Shown piece after piece: positions 26,160-37,400 of a stretch of DNA of 64,000 bases. A program made the position numbers and the translations under genes. The notes under the pieces are model-generated. The model was not told the origin of the DNA, did no database searches, and saw nothing but the letters and a program-made list of their open reading frames with translations. Within the stretch, counting starts at the first letter, position 1. The number at the start of each line of letters is the position of its first letter. The stretch comes from JASDSY01 sp041441465 (lineage in GTDB: Bacteria; Muiribacteriota; UBA9980), in contig JASDSY010000032.1 of NCBI GenBank assembly GCA_041441465.1, positions 1-64,000 on the forward strand. Reading direction: 5' to 3'.

Positions 26160-26188
26160 TTGACTTATTGACTAAAATCTGTTAGAAT
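26160..26188 (+). promoter_or_regulatory. rpoB promoter (extended -10)
   Basis: TTGACT at 26160-26165, a 17-bp spacer, TAGAAT at 26183-26188, with TGT immediately before the -10. This predicts a transcript start near 26195 and a leader of about 264 nt. Confidence 0.8.
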
Positions 26189-26194
26189 ACTTAG

Positions 26195-26458
26195 AATTTA
26201 AAATAGTAATAAGCTCAAATAGCCCCGAAAAAGCGTATAATGCGCCAAACGGGCTTATTGTGTTTTCAAAAAGTAAAAAAGGTAACCGGTCCTAAAAATT
26301 TTTGAAAAGTCTTGAGAATTTGAAAATTATTATTAATCCGTACTTAAATTAAAAACTGAATATTCTTTTTTTTAGCCCTGCTTTGAAGCGTTTCAGAGTA
26401 GGGTTGTCGTGTTTAATACTTTAAAGTATTTTTATTTTTATGTAAGGAGTTGTCGTTA
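26195..26458 (+). promoter_or_regulatory. Structured rpoB 5' leader
   Basis: Three stems in series. First, AGCCC 26221-26225 pairs with GGGCT 26251-26255. Second, a fully paired 14-bp stem, 26374-26387 with 26392-26405, has a GCGT loop and three wobble pairs. Third, AATACTTTAAAGTATT at 26415-26430 is followed by a T-rich run, 14 nt before the ribosome-binding site. The last element looks like a weak intrinsic attenuator. The rest of the 25873-26159 gap is AT-rich. Its only notable element is a small hairpin AAAGTAT/ATACTTT at 25886-25902, just after trmFO. Confidence 0.5.
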
Positions 26459-29400
26459 ATGCCAAGGGTAATAACAAACAACACAACCGGCCAGGAAAAG
26501 CTTAATTTCGGCAGTGGTGATTACATCCTCGATATGCCGAATTTGATCGACATTCAGCTGGCTTCATACCGTGAATTTTTACAGGCGCACCGTGCGCCGC
26601 TAAACCGTCTGCGTCAGGGTCTTCAGGAAATATTTCTCGATGTATTTCCTATACAGGACTTTACCGGCAATTTGATTCTTGAGTTTGTAGAATACAAGCT
26701 TGGTCTCGGCCGCTGCAAAGACTGCCCTGATACAAAAGGCACAAAAGTTAAGGAATGCAGTTATTATGACTGCCCTCACGCTAAAGAACGCGAGTGCACT
26801 TTCGCTACAATCGACGGCGTTCCGTATAGAATCAAATATGATCCTAACGAATGTAAAAAAAGAGATGTTACCTATGGCGTTTCCCTTTCGATCATCATCC
26901 GCCTTATCAATAAAAATTCCGGTGAAGTGAAAGAACAGGAAATATTTTTAGCTAACCTTCCGTGCATGACCCAGCGCGGAACATTCATAATAAACGGTGC
27001 TGAACGTGTTGTCGTATCGCAGCTCCACCGTTCGCCTGGCACATATTACAAATATGATAAGCTGAAAAAACAGTATCTTGCCAAAATAATTCCGTACCGC
27101 GGCGCATGGCTCGAATTCGAACTCGATGTTATGAAAGATACTATACATGTCAGAATTGACCGCAAAAGAAAACAGCCCGTTACCGTTCTTTTTAAAGCAA
27201 TGGGTTTCTCCGCTGAAGAACTGGGCGAACTTTTCAATAAGAGCGAATATATCGAAAACACTTTAAAATATGATAAAACAAAGAGCAATTCAGAAGCGCT
27301 CGCCGATATTTATTCAAAAATACGTCCCGGCGAACCATTTATCGAAGAAAATGCGCTCAACCTTTTGAATGGATTATTCTTCGATCCGCGCAAATATGAT
27401 CTTGCGGATGTAGGCCGTTACAAACTTAACAATAAATTGCGCATACGCGAACGTATTATAGGAAATACTCTCGGCGAAACATTACACAACAAAGAAACCG
27501 GAAAAGCTTGCGGTAAATCAGGCGAAATAATAACACGCGAAATGGCCGACGCTATTGAAGTTAGCGGCTGCGAAAAAGTTAAACTCCTTACCGGAGACGG
27601 CGAAATTCTTGAAGTTTTCAACGAAATCGACTTCGAGGAAATAATATTCCGCGATAAGGAAGCTTTCAGAAAGGCTTTGATAGGCAAAACTCTCGGCGAA
27701 ACAATTATGGATCCGAAAACTAACGCCATACTTTATGAGCCTAAAACGACAATTACGCCTGATATAGCTTCAAAATTAAATAAATTAAAATTACAAACAA
27801 TAAAAATCATAACTTCGGACGGCACTCTTACGGCTATCGCAAGAACGCAGTATGAAATGCTTTCATTCGAAGAAGAAGAACTTCTTAAAAAGAAAATTAT
27901 CGGCCGTGAAATTGTACGCGAAATCAAAATAACCGATCCGGCTACGAAACAGAGCACTAAAATAGCTCCTGGAACGATTTTGACCAAGGAACTTTTCGCT
28001 TCGATAAAAGACGCGAAGTGCGAATCTATATTCGTAAAAAAAGGCCGCATTCTCACCAAATCTGATATTATCTCGGTAGTCCGCTATTTAATCGATCTTT
28101 GCAACGGCCTCGGCCATGTGGACGATATCGACCATCTCGGCAACAGGCGCGTTAGAAGAGTAGGCGAATTGCTGCAAAACCAGTTCAGAATGAGCCTTAT
28201 CAGAATGGAACGCGACATAAAAGAAAGAATGACAATTCAGGATTCGGCGACAATATCATCGCAGAGCCTTATAAATGCCCGCCCTGTGGCCGCAATGATC
28301 AAAGACTTCTTTGGAACATCGCAGTTGTCGCAATTTATGGACCAGACAAACCCGCTTTCGGAACTTACCCACAAACGCCGTATATCCGCCCTTGGACCTG
28401 GCGGCGTAAGAAGGGAAAGAGCCGGTTACGAAGTCCGCGACGTGCATCCTACTCACTACGGAAGAATATGCCCGATCGAAACACCTGAAGGACCGAACGC
28501 CGGTCTTATAAGCTCGCTTGCGATCTACTCCAATATAAATGAATATGGGTTCATTGAAACTCCGTTCAGAAAAGCCGAAAAAGGCAAACTTTCACGCGAT
28601 GTAAAATACCTCGATGCTTATGAGGAAGACGAATATAAAGTTTGCCCTTCAGACATCAGCTATTGCTATGACAAGCAGAAAAAATACGAAGTGATCGACG
28701 ATAAAATCGTTTCGGCAAAATATAAAAGAGACGAAGAATATGAATTTTCGTACATCAATTCGAGCGAAGCGGACTTAATTCAAATATCGCCGCTTCAGAT
28801 GGTATCTGTCGCTACCGCGTTGATTCCGTTCCTTGAAAATGACGACGCTAACCGTGCATTGATGGGTACGAACATGCAGCGTCAAGCTGTGCCTCTTTTA
28901 AAAACCGAATCACCGTGCGTAGGCACCGGCCTCGAGCATAAAGTCGCTAAAGACTCTGGCGTTATGGTAGTTTCAAACTGCGACGGCGTTGTAAAAAGCG
29001 TTGACGCGAACAGGGTGATTATTGAAAAAACCCGTAAAATGTTCTGGGAAGGCATAAGCGACCATATTTTGAAAGAACCTATTTTCAAAACTGGCAGCAA
29101 GGAAATACTTTACGACGTAAACACTTTCATCGACGAAAAAATGGCCCGTGAAATCGACGAAAAAATGCCGCAGGTTAAATCGGTAAGAGTATCGACAAGA
29201 GACGGCGAAGTAGTTTATGTCAACCGCAGCGACTATCAGGACAAAAGAGCATATTACGAAACTTATGAACTCTTGAAATATAAACGTTCCAACCAGGGAA
29301 CATGCATCAATCAGAAAGTCCTCGTAAAAGAAGGACAGAAAATCAAAAAAGGTGACGTGCTCGCTGACGGTCCGGCAACATGCGGCGGCGAACTCTCGCT

Positions 29401-31327
29401 TGGCAGAAACGTTCTCGGCGTATTTATGCCTTGGGAAGGGTACAACTTCGAAGACGCTATATTGTTATCGGAAAGACTTGTAAGGGACGATGTTTATACT
29501 TCGATACATATTGAAGAATATGAAATCGAAACACGCGATACGCGTCTTGGACCTGAAGAAATTACAAGAGATATCCCGAACATTTCATCTGAAGCGCTCC
29601 GCAATCTCGACGAAGAAGGTATCGTAAGAATAGGCGCCGAAGTTGAATCAGGCGATATCCTCGTGGGTAAGGTTACTCCTAAAGGCGAAACCGAACTTAC
29701 CGCCGAAGATAAACTTTTGCGCGCAATATTTGGTGAAAAAGCCCGTGAAGTAAGAAACACCTCATATACGGTTCCTCACGGTGAAGGCGGAAAGATCGTC
29801 GATGTTATAACATTCACACGTGAAAATAAAGACGAATTGCCTCACGGCGTTAATAAACTCGTAAGGGTTTATATCGCTCAGAAACGTAAAATAACCGAAG
29901 GCGATAAGATGGCAGGAAGACATGGTAACAAGGGTGTTATCGCTAAAATACTGCCTGAAAAAGATATGCCGTATTTGAAGAACGGCACGCCTGTTGATAT
30001 AGTTCTTAACCCGCTCGGCGTTCCTTCCCGTATGAATCTCGGACAGGTTCTTGAAACATATCTCGGCTTGATTTACAGGGAGCTTGGTTTCAGATTTGAA
30101 GTACCTATATTTGAAAGCGCCTCGGAACTTGAAATAAGAGCCGGCCTTTCACTGCAGAGAATTCTCGAACACGAAAGATTAAACTTATATAATCTTAACG
30201 AGAAAAAATGCTTCGGTTATTTGAAATTCGAAACGCTTGCTATTCAGGACATAATAAACAATTTTATCTCTAACATACAGAGCGAATATGACCACAACAA
30301 AAAAGAAGGTCTTCTTGGTCTTAACGCCCCAAGCATAAAATATTATCTTGAAACTTTAAAGTATTTGCTTTCAAAATATCAGGCTGTAGTTTATGACGCA
30401 GGCACAAACTTACCTGTCGGTATGACCAAAAAGTTAAGCGAAAAAGAATTGGATAAAATTCTTATGCCTATCATGCCTTCAGAAAAATCGACAAAGAAAG
30501 TTGTTACTCCGTATTTTGATTTGTCAAAGTTAATAGATTATACTGAAAAAGTTGAATTCAAAAACAGCCATCTTGAAATTGCGTACTATGTAGATGCAGT
30601 TGCAGGTGAAAATGGTGAAGTCGGCTATGCTAAAGTTGACGATAAAGCTAAATTCCCAAGACCTGAGACTGTTATTGAATCGCTGAAATCGAAGAATATA
30701 ATCGCTGAATTCCAGAAAATGGCTGCGGTAACTGACCTGGTAGAGGTAGAAGACGGAAAGCAGACAATATATGACGGCAGAACCGGCGAGCCTTTTGATA
30801 ACAAAGTAACCGTAGGACAAATGTACATAATGAAACTCGCGCACTTAGTTGATGATAAGATACATGCCCGTGCTACAGGTCCGTACTCGCTCGTTACGCA
30901 GCAGCCTCTTGGCGGTAAAGCTCAATTCGGCGGTCAGCGTTTTGGTGAAATGGAAGTTTGGGCCCTCGAAGCTTACGGTGCAGCTCATATATTGCAGGAA
31001 TTATTGACTGTAAAATCGGACGACGTTGAAGGCCGTGTCGAAGTTTATGGAGCAATAATAAAAGGCGAAAATGTTATCACCCCTAAAGTTCCGGAATCAT
31101 TTAAAGTTCTTGTGTCGGAATTGCAGAGCCTTGGCTTAAAGATTGAATTGAAGAAGGATAATACTTCCGTTCAGTTAAAAACAGAAGCTGAAGTAAAATT
31201 GCTTACTGACGAACAGCCTGCAGCTTCACAAAGATTCGGTGTCGAAGAAAATCTCGACGATTCCGAAGATGATTTAGAAGATGATATCGATAACGGAACT
31301 GAAGAAGAACCTGAAACTGAAAAATAA
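26459..31327 (+). CDS. rpoB: RNA polymerase beta subunit, enlarged
   Basis: A 1622-residue beta subunit, against 1150-1350 in most bacteria. Core landmarks include TQRGTFIINGAERVVVSQLHRSPG-like motifs (split here), the RRISALGPGG rifampicin region, GRICPIETPEGPN, KMAGRHGNKGV and the C-terminal QRFGEMEVWALEAYGA. ATG 26459 follows AAGGAG at 9 nt. Two oddities stand out. A Cys cluster C86-x2-C89-x10-C100-x4-C105 (plus C113) interrupts the segment after EYKLGLG. Three ~45-75-residue modules starting near 334, 407 and 480, each beginning IGxTLGET-like, enlarge the beta lobe. The C-terminus is acidic. rpoC follows 117 bp later. Confidence 0.97.
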   Translation: MPRVITNNTTGQEKLNFGSGDYILDMPNLIDIQLASYREFLQAHRAPLNRLRQGLQEIFLDVFPIQDFTGNLILEFVEYKLGLGRCKDCPDTKGTKVKECSYYDCPHAKERECTFATIDGVPYRIKYDPNECKKRDVTYGVSLSIIIRLINKNSGEVKEQEIFLANLPCMTQRGTFIINGAERVVVSQLHRSPGTYYKYDKLKKQYLAKIIPYRGAWLEFELDVMKDTIHVRIDRKRKQPVTVLFKAMGFSAEELGELFNKSEYIENTLKYDKTKSNSEALADIYSKIRPGEPFIEENALNLLNGLFFDPRKYDLADVGRYKLNNKLRIRERIIGNTLGETLHNKETGKACGKSGEIITREMADAIEVSGCEKVKLLTGDGEILEVFNEIDFEEIIFRDKEAFRKALIGKTLGETIMDPKTNAILYEPKTTITPDIASKLNKLKLQTIKIITSDGTLTAIARTQYEMLSFEEEELLKKKIIGREIVREIKITDPATKQSTKIAPGTILTKELFASIKDAKCESIFVKKGRILTKSDIISVVRYLIDLCNGLGHVDDIDHLGNRRVRRVGELLQNQFRMSLIRMERDIKERMTIQDSATISSQSLINARPVAAMIKDFFGTSQLSQFMDQTNPLSELTHKRRISALGPGGVRRERAGYEVRDVHPTHYGRICPIETPEGPNAGLISSLAIYSNINEYGFIETPFRKAEKGKLSRDVKYLDAYEEDEYKVCPSDISYCYDKQKKYEVIDDKIVSAKYKRDEEYEFSYINSSEADLIQISPLQMVSVATALIPFLENDDANRALMGTNMQRQAVPLLKTESPCVGTGLEHKVAKDSGVMVVSNCDGVVKSVDANRVIIEKTRKMFWEGISDHILKEPIFKTGSKEILYDVNTFIDEKMAREIDEKMPQVKSVRVSTRDGEVVYVNRSDYQDKRAYYETYELLKYKRSNQGTCINQKVLVKEGQKIKKGDVLADGPATCGGELSLGRNVLGVFMPWEGYNFEDAILLSERLVRDDVYTSIHIEEYEIETRDTRLGPEEITRDIPNISSEALRNLDEEGIVRIGAEVESGDILVGKVTPKGETELTAEDKLLRAIFGEKAREVRNTSYTVPHGEGGKIVDVITFTRENKDELPHGVNKLVRVYIAQKRKITEGDKMAGRHGNKGVIAKILPEKDMPYLKNGTPVDIVLNPLGVPSRMNLGQVLETYLGLIYRELGFRFEVPIFESASELEIRAGLSLQRILEHERLNLYNLNEKKCFGYLKFETLAIQDIINNFISNIQSEYDHNKKEGLLGLNAPSIKYYLETLKYLLSKYQAVVYDAGTNLPVGMTKKLSEKELDKILMPIMPSEKSTKKVVTPYFDLSKLIDYTEKVEFKNSHLEIAYYVDAVAGENGEVGYAKVDDKAKFPRPETVIESLKSKNIIAEFQKMAAVTDLVEVEDGKQTIYDGRTGEPFDNKVTVGQMYIMKLAHLVDDKIHARATGPYSLVTQQPLGGKAQFGGQRFGEMEVWALEAYGAAHILQELLTVKSDDVEGRVEVYGAIIKGENVITPKVPESFKVLVSELQSLGLKIELKKDNTSVQLKTEAEVKLLTDEQPAASQRFGVEENLDDSEDDLEDDIDNGTEEEPETEK

Positions 31328-31333
31328 GAAATA

Positions 31334-31386
31334 AACGCTTGAAAAAATATGTCGGGCCGGTTTTTAGCCGGTCCGGCTAAAGCGTT
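31334..31386 (+). other. Nested hairpin between rpoB and rpoC
   Basis: An outer stem AACGCTT (31334-31340) with AAGCGTT (31380-31386) encloses an inner stem GGGCCGG (31354-31360) with CCGGTCC (31368-31374). No U-tract follows, so it is more likely a processing or stability element than a terminator. TATAAT at 31408-31413 lacks a -35 at usable distance. Confidence 0.5.
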
Positions 31387-31444
31387 ATTATTGCCAAGTT
31401 TTTAAACTATAATAGATTATTAATTATTTAAGGAGGAGATTTCT

Positions 31445-34400
31445 TTGTGGGACGTAGATAAATTTGATGCCATACAAATTATGGTGGCTTCGCCTGAAGA
31501 TGTTAGAGGTTGGTCATGGGGTGAAGTTAAAAAACCTGAAACCATAAATTACAGAACACATAAACCTGAACGTGACGGTTTATTTTGCGAAGTAATATTC
31601 GGGCCTACACGCGACTACACTTGCTCATGCGGTAAGTATAAAAGCATCAGATATAAAGGCATAAAATGCGAACGCTGCGCAGTTGAAATCACAGAATCGA
31701 AAGTTCGTCGTGAAAGAATGGGTCATATCGAGCTGGCTGCACCGGTGGCGCATGTTTGGTACGCTAAAGGCACGCCTTCGTATATAGCTTTATTGCTTGA
31801 TATTTCACCTAAAGACCTCGAAAAAGTTCTTTACTTTAATTCATACATAGTAATTAATCCTGGTAATTTGCCTTTAAATGAAAAACAGCTTTTGACCGAA
31901 AAAGAATTCCGGCAATATTCCGATAAGTACGGCAATCTTTTTGACGCGAAAATGGGCGCTGAAGCTATCGCTGAGTTGCTCGAAAAAATCGATCTTCAGA
32001 AGCTTGTATTGGATTTAAAATCAAAATTACAGGAAAAATCAAACTTTAAAAAACATAACATAATAAAAAGACTCGAAGTTGCTGAAACGTTTTTGAATTC
32101 AGGCTGTAAGCCGCAGTGGATGATTATGCGCTATGTTCCGGTTATTCCGCCGGATTTGCGCCCTATGGTCCAGCTCGACGGCGGCCGTTTCGCTACGTCA
32201 GATTTGAACGACCTTTACAGGCGCGTTATTAACAGAAATAATCGTCTTAAAAAACTTATCGATATGGGCGCTCCTGACATAATTATTAAAAACGAAAAAA
32301 GAATGCTTCAGGAAGCTGTAAATTCATTGATCGATAACGGCAGGCGCGGCAGACCTGTTACAGGCCCTGGCAAACGTCCGCTCAAATCATTGAATGATAT
32401 GTTAAAAGGTAAACAGGGCCGTTTTAGACAGAACCTCCTTGGTAAACGTGTCGACTACTCAGGCCGTTCGGTTATCGTTGTCGGACCGAGCCTTAAAGTT
32501 CATCAGTGCGGTCTTCCTAAAAAGATGGCGCTTGAATTGTTTAAACCTTTTATAATGAATAAGCTCGTTACAAAAGGTCTTGCTCATAATATCAAGAGCG
32601 CTAAAAAGATGCTTGAACGCGGTAAGGCTGAAATATGGGATTTACTCGATGAAGTGGTAAGAGACCATCCGGTTTTATTGAACCGCGCTCCTACACTTCA
32701 CAGGCTTGGTATTCAGGCATTCGAGCCGATCCTCGTAGAAGGAAAAGCGATACAGATTCCGCCTCTGGTATGTACTCCGTTTAACGCTGACTTCGACGGT
32801 GACCAGATGGCTGTTCACGTGCCGCTTTTAATAGAAGCCCAGACAGAAGCCAGACTTTTAATGTTGAGCGCTCATAATTTGTTCTCGCCTGCTTCAGGTA
32901 AACCGATTATGAACCCTACACATGATATGACACTCGGCTGCTATTACTTGACCAGAATTTTACACCCTGTAAATACAAGAATAGTAAAAGAATTTACATG
33001 CTCGAAAACAAATAAAAAAATCACTCTGGAAGAACAGCTGCTTCCTGAAAAACAAAAATATAACTTTAAGATTGCTGTCGATGTTTTTGATAAAGCAGGT
33101 AAAAACGTTATAAAAAAATATACTCCGATCAATAAATATTTAATGTCTAAAATTAAAGAACTCGGACTTAAAGAAGTAGAAATTTTCGAACAAAAAATTT
33201 ATGCTTCAGCCGAAGAAGCTATTCATGCTTATGAGCAGAGGGTAGCGGACCTTCATACTGAAAATATCGTCAGAATCGGTGAAAAATATATCGAAACAAG
33301 CATAGGCAGGCTTATATTCAATCAGCTGCTTCCGAAAGAATTGGGATTTGTCAATAAACAGATTAACAAAAACAGCCTTTCGAGCCTTGTTACATCGACA
33401 TATCAAAACTGCGGCCTTGGCCGTACAGCCAGACTTCTCGATGAAATAAAAGAAATGGGCTTTAAATTTGCCACAAAATCAGGCCTTTCATTCTCGATTG
33501 CGGATCTTTTGATTCCTAACAGAAAACCTGAAATAGTTCTGGCAGCACGTAAAAAAGCAGCCGATCTTGGCAACAAGCTCGAACTCGGCGCTATTACACG
33601 CGAAGAAAAAAGACAGAACGATATCGATATCTGGCAGGGCGTAACAGCTGAAGTTACCGATGAAATGATTCAGGAGTTCCAGCGCCGTGACCAGGATGGC
33701 GAGTTTAACTCAGTTTATATGATGGCTATATCCGGCGCGCGCGGTTCAATGCAGCAGGTTCGTCAGCTCTGCGGTATGCGCGGTCTTATGTCGAATCCGC
33801 AAGGCGACGTTATAGATTATCCTATTATATCGAATTTCCGCGATGGATTGACACAGACAGAATATTTTATATCGACATACGGCGCTCGTAAAGGTCTCGT
33901 TGATACAGCTTTGAGAACAGCTGACTCCGGTTACCTTACAAGAAGGCTCGTTGACGTTGCACAGGACGTAATTGTGCGCGAACACGATTGCGGCGCAACG
34001 GAAGGTATATTTATTATGCCTCTCCGCGAAAAACGTAAATCAAATAACCTTATCGCTAATGAAATATTGATTCCGCTCAGCACCCGTATTAACGGCCGTA
34101 CAACAATAGCCGATATTGTTCACCCTGAAACAGGCGACATACTCGTTCATAAAGGCGAAGAAATATCCGCTGAAATGGCTCGTAAAATCGAACACGCTGA
34201 GTCGATAATCGAAATCGATACAAAAAATGCCGAAAGAGCTCTTGGATTGGTTGCGACGGAAAACGTTATAGATGAGAAAACGGATAAGATATTGCTTAAG
34301 AGCGATTGCATAATCGATAACGTAACTTTAGAACATTTGAGAAATTATCGTGTAAGAAGAGTTAAAGTACGTCCGGCAGTTTATGTCCGTTCGCCGCTTA

Positions 34401-37400
34401 CATGCAAGAGCAAACAGGGTATCTGTCAGAAATGCTACGGTAATGACCTTTCGACTGGAAAAATGGTTGAGCTTGGTGAAACGGCCGGAATTATCGCGGC
34501 ACAGTCAATTGGTGAGCCTGGTACGCAGCTTACAATGAGAACATTCCATATAGGCGGTATCGCGTTGGCTCAAAAGATAGAAATCAGAAGCAACGTCGAA
34601 GGTGAAATCAATGTCGACGGCTTGAAATGGACATATAAAGTCGACCGTAAAAAACAGGCAATCGGCGGTATCGATACCGACGGCAAAGAAACACCGGATA
34701 TCGAAGAAGACTTAAGACGTATTGTTCTTGACGGTTATGTCGTTGTTATCAAAAAAGACGGCAAAAAAGACTATTATAACATTCCGCCGGGCGCGTTCTT
34801 GAACCCTAAAGTCGCTAATGGCGAAAAAGTTGGTATCGGCGACGTGCTTTGCGAATACAACCCAAATCAGGTTGTTACACAGTTCAGCGGTAAAATAAAA
34901 TTCAATAACCTTCTTGTTAAAGACGGTATCATAGTTTCAACTGACGGTAACATTATTCTTGAAAAAGAAGAGGGCGGTCTCGAATCATATAAAATTCCGC
35001 TCGGTTCATATTTAAGAGTAGAAAATGGCGACAAAGTTGAAGCTGGTTACATTATAGCCGAAAAAATAGCCGAACAGAAAGCTGCTATAGCCGGTATAAA
35101 CGGTCAGGTTGAATTCTTTGATATAAAGATTAAAAACCAGAAAGTTATATCTGATAATGGCATAATATTTATCTCGCCGCTTGATGAAAAAGAAAGCGTT
35201 CGTGAGAAAAAATATACGCTTCCTCAGGGCGTTAAAGAATTCAAAGAAGAGTCAAACGCTAAATACGGCGTTGAGCTTAAGGTTCGTTCCGGTAATGAAA
35301 TTAAACGCAATGAAGAAATTCTTGCAATAACTTCCGAAATCGAAGGCGAAGTCAGCTTGAAAAACGGCGGCAAAGTTATTCAGGTTAAGAAAGACGCGCA
35401 AAAAGAATACTTTGTTCCGGCTGAAATTAAATTCGACGAAAGAAAAATTGATGATAAGATAAATACTATAACTCTTATCTCAGAAACAGCAGGTCTTGCA
35501 AGGGTTGTTCAGCCTAAGGGCGCTTCTTCGAAAACTATCGATACACGCCGCATAATCATAACTGATGAATGCGAATATGAAATACCTCAGGATGCGAACT
35601 TAGTCGAGAGCAAGTTGAAAGTAAAACCCGGTTCAAATGTATCAGTTGATGAATTAATTTGCGAAGAAATTCAGTTTAAGGCAAATACAGACGGTGAAGT
35701 TGAAGTTAAGACTGAAGAACGGGCAATTGATTCGGAAGTATATGAAATCGGCTCGCTTGAAAGACCTATGCAGCAGAAAAAGATTGAACGTTATAATAAA
35801 GTCGTAATTCGTGAAGTTCGTGAATTGCCTTTAAAAGACGTCAACATAAGTTTAAAAGAAAAAGTTGTCGATAAGGTTCTGGCTTCGCCTGTAATCGACT
35901 TAAGAACTAAAGAGATAGTCGTAAAAGAAGGCGAACGCATGACTGCTGAATTAGCTGATAAACTTTTCAAAGTTTCACCTATCGGCGGCTATGTAAAAGT
36001 CGAAAATGATTCGCCTGTTTTAAATCTTGACATTCAGACATTGAAAAAATATGTCGGTCAGAAAATAACACGCGATATCAAAAATAAAAAGACAAAAGAA
36101 GTCTTATTCCATGCTGAAACAGTTATTGATAATAAAATGATTGTTGAAATTGACAAGATTCATACTGAAATTACGCCTATGTATGTTCCAGCTGAACAAA
36201 TCGTAGTTTCAAATGAGATAGTTGTTGCATTGAGAGATACCGCTGCTATACGTGAAAAACTTGTCGGAAAAATTGCTAAGAGCGATATCATCTCATCGGA
36301 AACTTCAGAATTGATCTGCTCTGCTAAAACTGTAATAACGGATGAAATCAGAAATAAAATCCTTAATGACCACACTATAAAAAGAGTGGAATTAATAGAT
36401 TACAAGATTATCGAAGTTCCTGAAGGCGCATCTATAAAGGTAAAAGATGGTTCTCAGATTAAGGCCGGCACAGAATTGATCTGCCCGACACATCTTGACA
36501 GAATCAGAGTTATTAATCATGTTGAGGAATATGAGCTTCCGACTAACATAAAATTGCTTGTAAAAACTGGCGATATTATAAAGACTGGCGATGAATTCGC
36601 TGAAGCTATTCCGTCTATAAAATCAAAAATTGCTGGTAAAGTTAACTATATAATGAAATACAGCAAGAAAGTAAATGATGAAGTTGTCAGAAAGATCATT
36701 ATTTACTCGGGTAAAGAATATGAAATTCCTGACGGTCTTCAGATAAAAATCAAAAATGGCGAAAAAGTTGAGGCTAATACTCCGTTAACCGAGCCAATCG
36801 AATTTGAAGGCAAGATTGAATATACCGAAGATAAACGTTTCTATAAGTTTGTAAAACCTGAGAAAAACGAGAAAAAATATAAAATTACCGCAGATATGTT
36901 GTTACATGTTAATGAAGGTGATTTTGTAAAAGAAGGCGACAAACTTGCTTCGTTAATCAATGATAAATTCAGTCATGAAAAGGAATACAGCGAAAAGATC
37001 ACTGTAACAAGCAGGAATATAGCTCAGCTTCGTTATTATCCGGTAATTCCTGATTCGTTAGAAATAAAAGTTTCGGGTAAAAAACATGATTATTTCAAAC
37101 ATATTGACCTTCTGAAATTAAAATCAGAAAAAGATATATTGGGATACAGGATTAATAAGACGCTTGTAAACAATACAGACGGTGAAGTTGTAATTGAATA
37201 TGACCGTGTAATTGATGAAGAAACGGCAAAGAAGATACATCTTAACGCCGCAAATCTCAATGAGACAAATGTAAAAATATACATTCCGGACATAACGATT
37301 AACTTTAACCTCGGTGAAATTCACTTTGAAAAGAGAATTGCCGAAGAAATAGAAGTTAATTACAAATATGACGTAACCGGCGTTGTAAAATTAATAAAAC

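Noticed and set aside
31391..31413. TTGCCA and TATAAT before rpoC as a second promoter
   Set aside because: The spacing is only 11 bp, far too short for a sigma-70 promoter. rpoC is probably read from the rpoB promoter.
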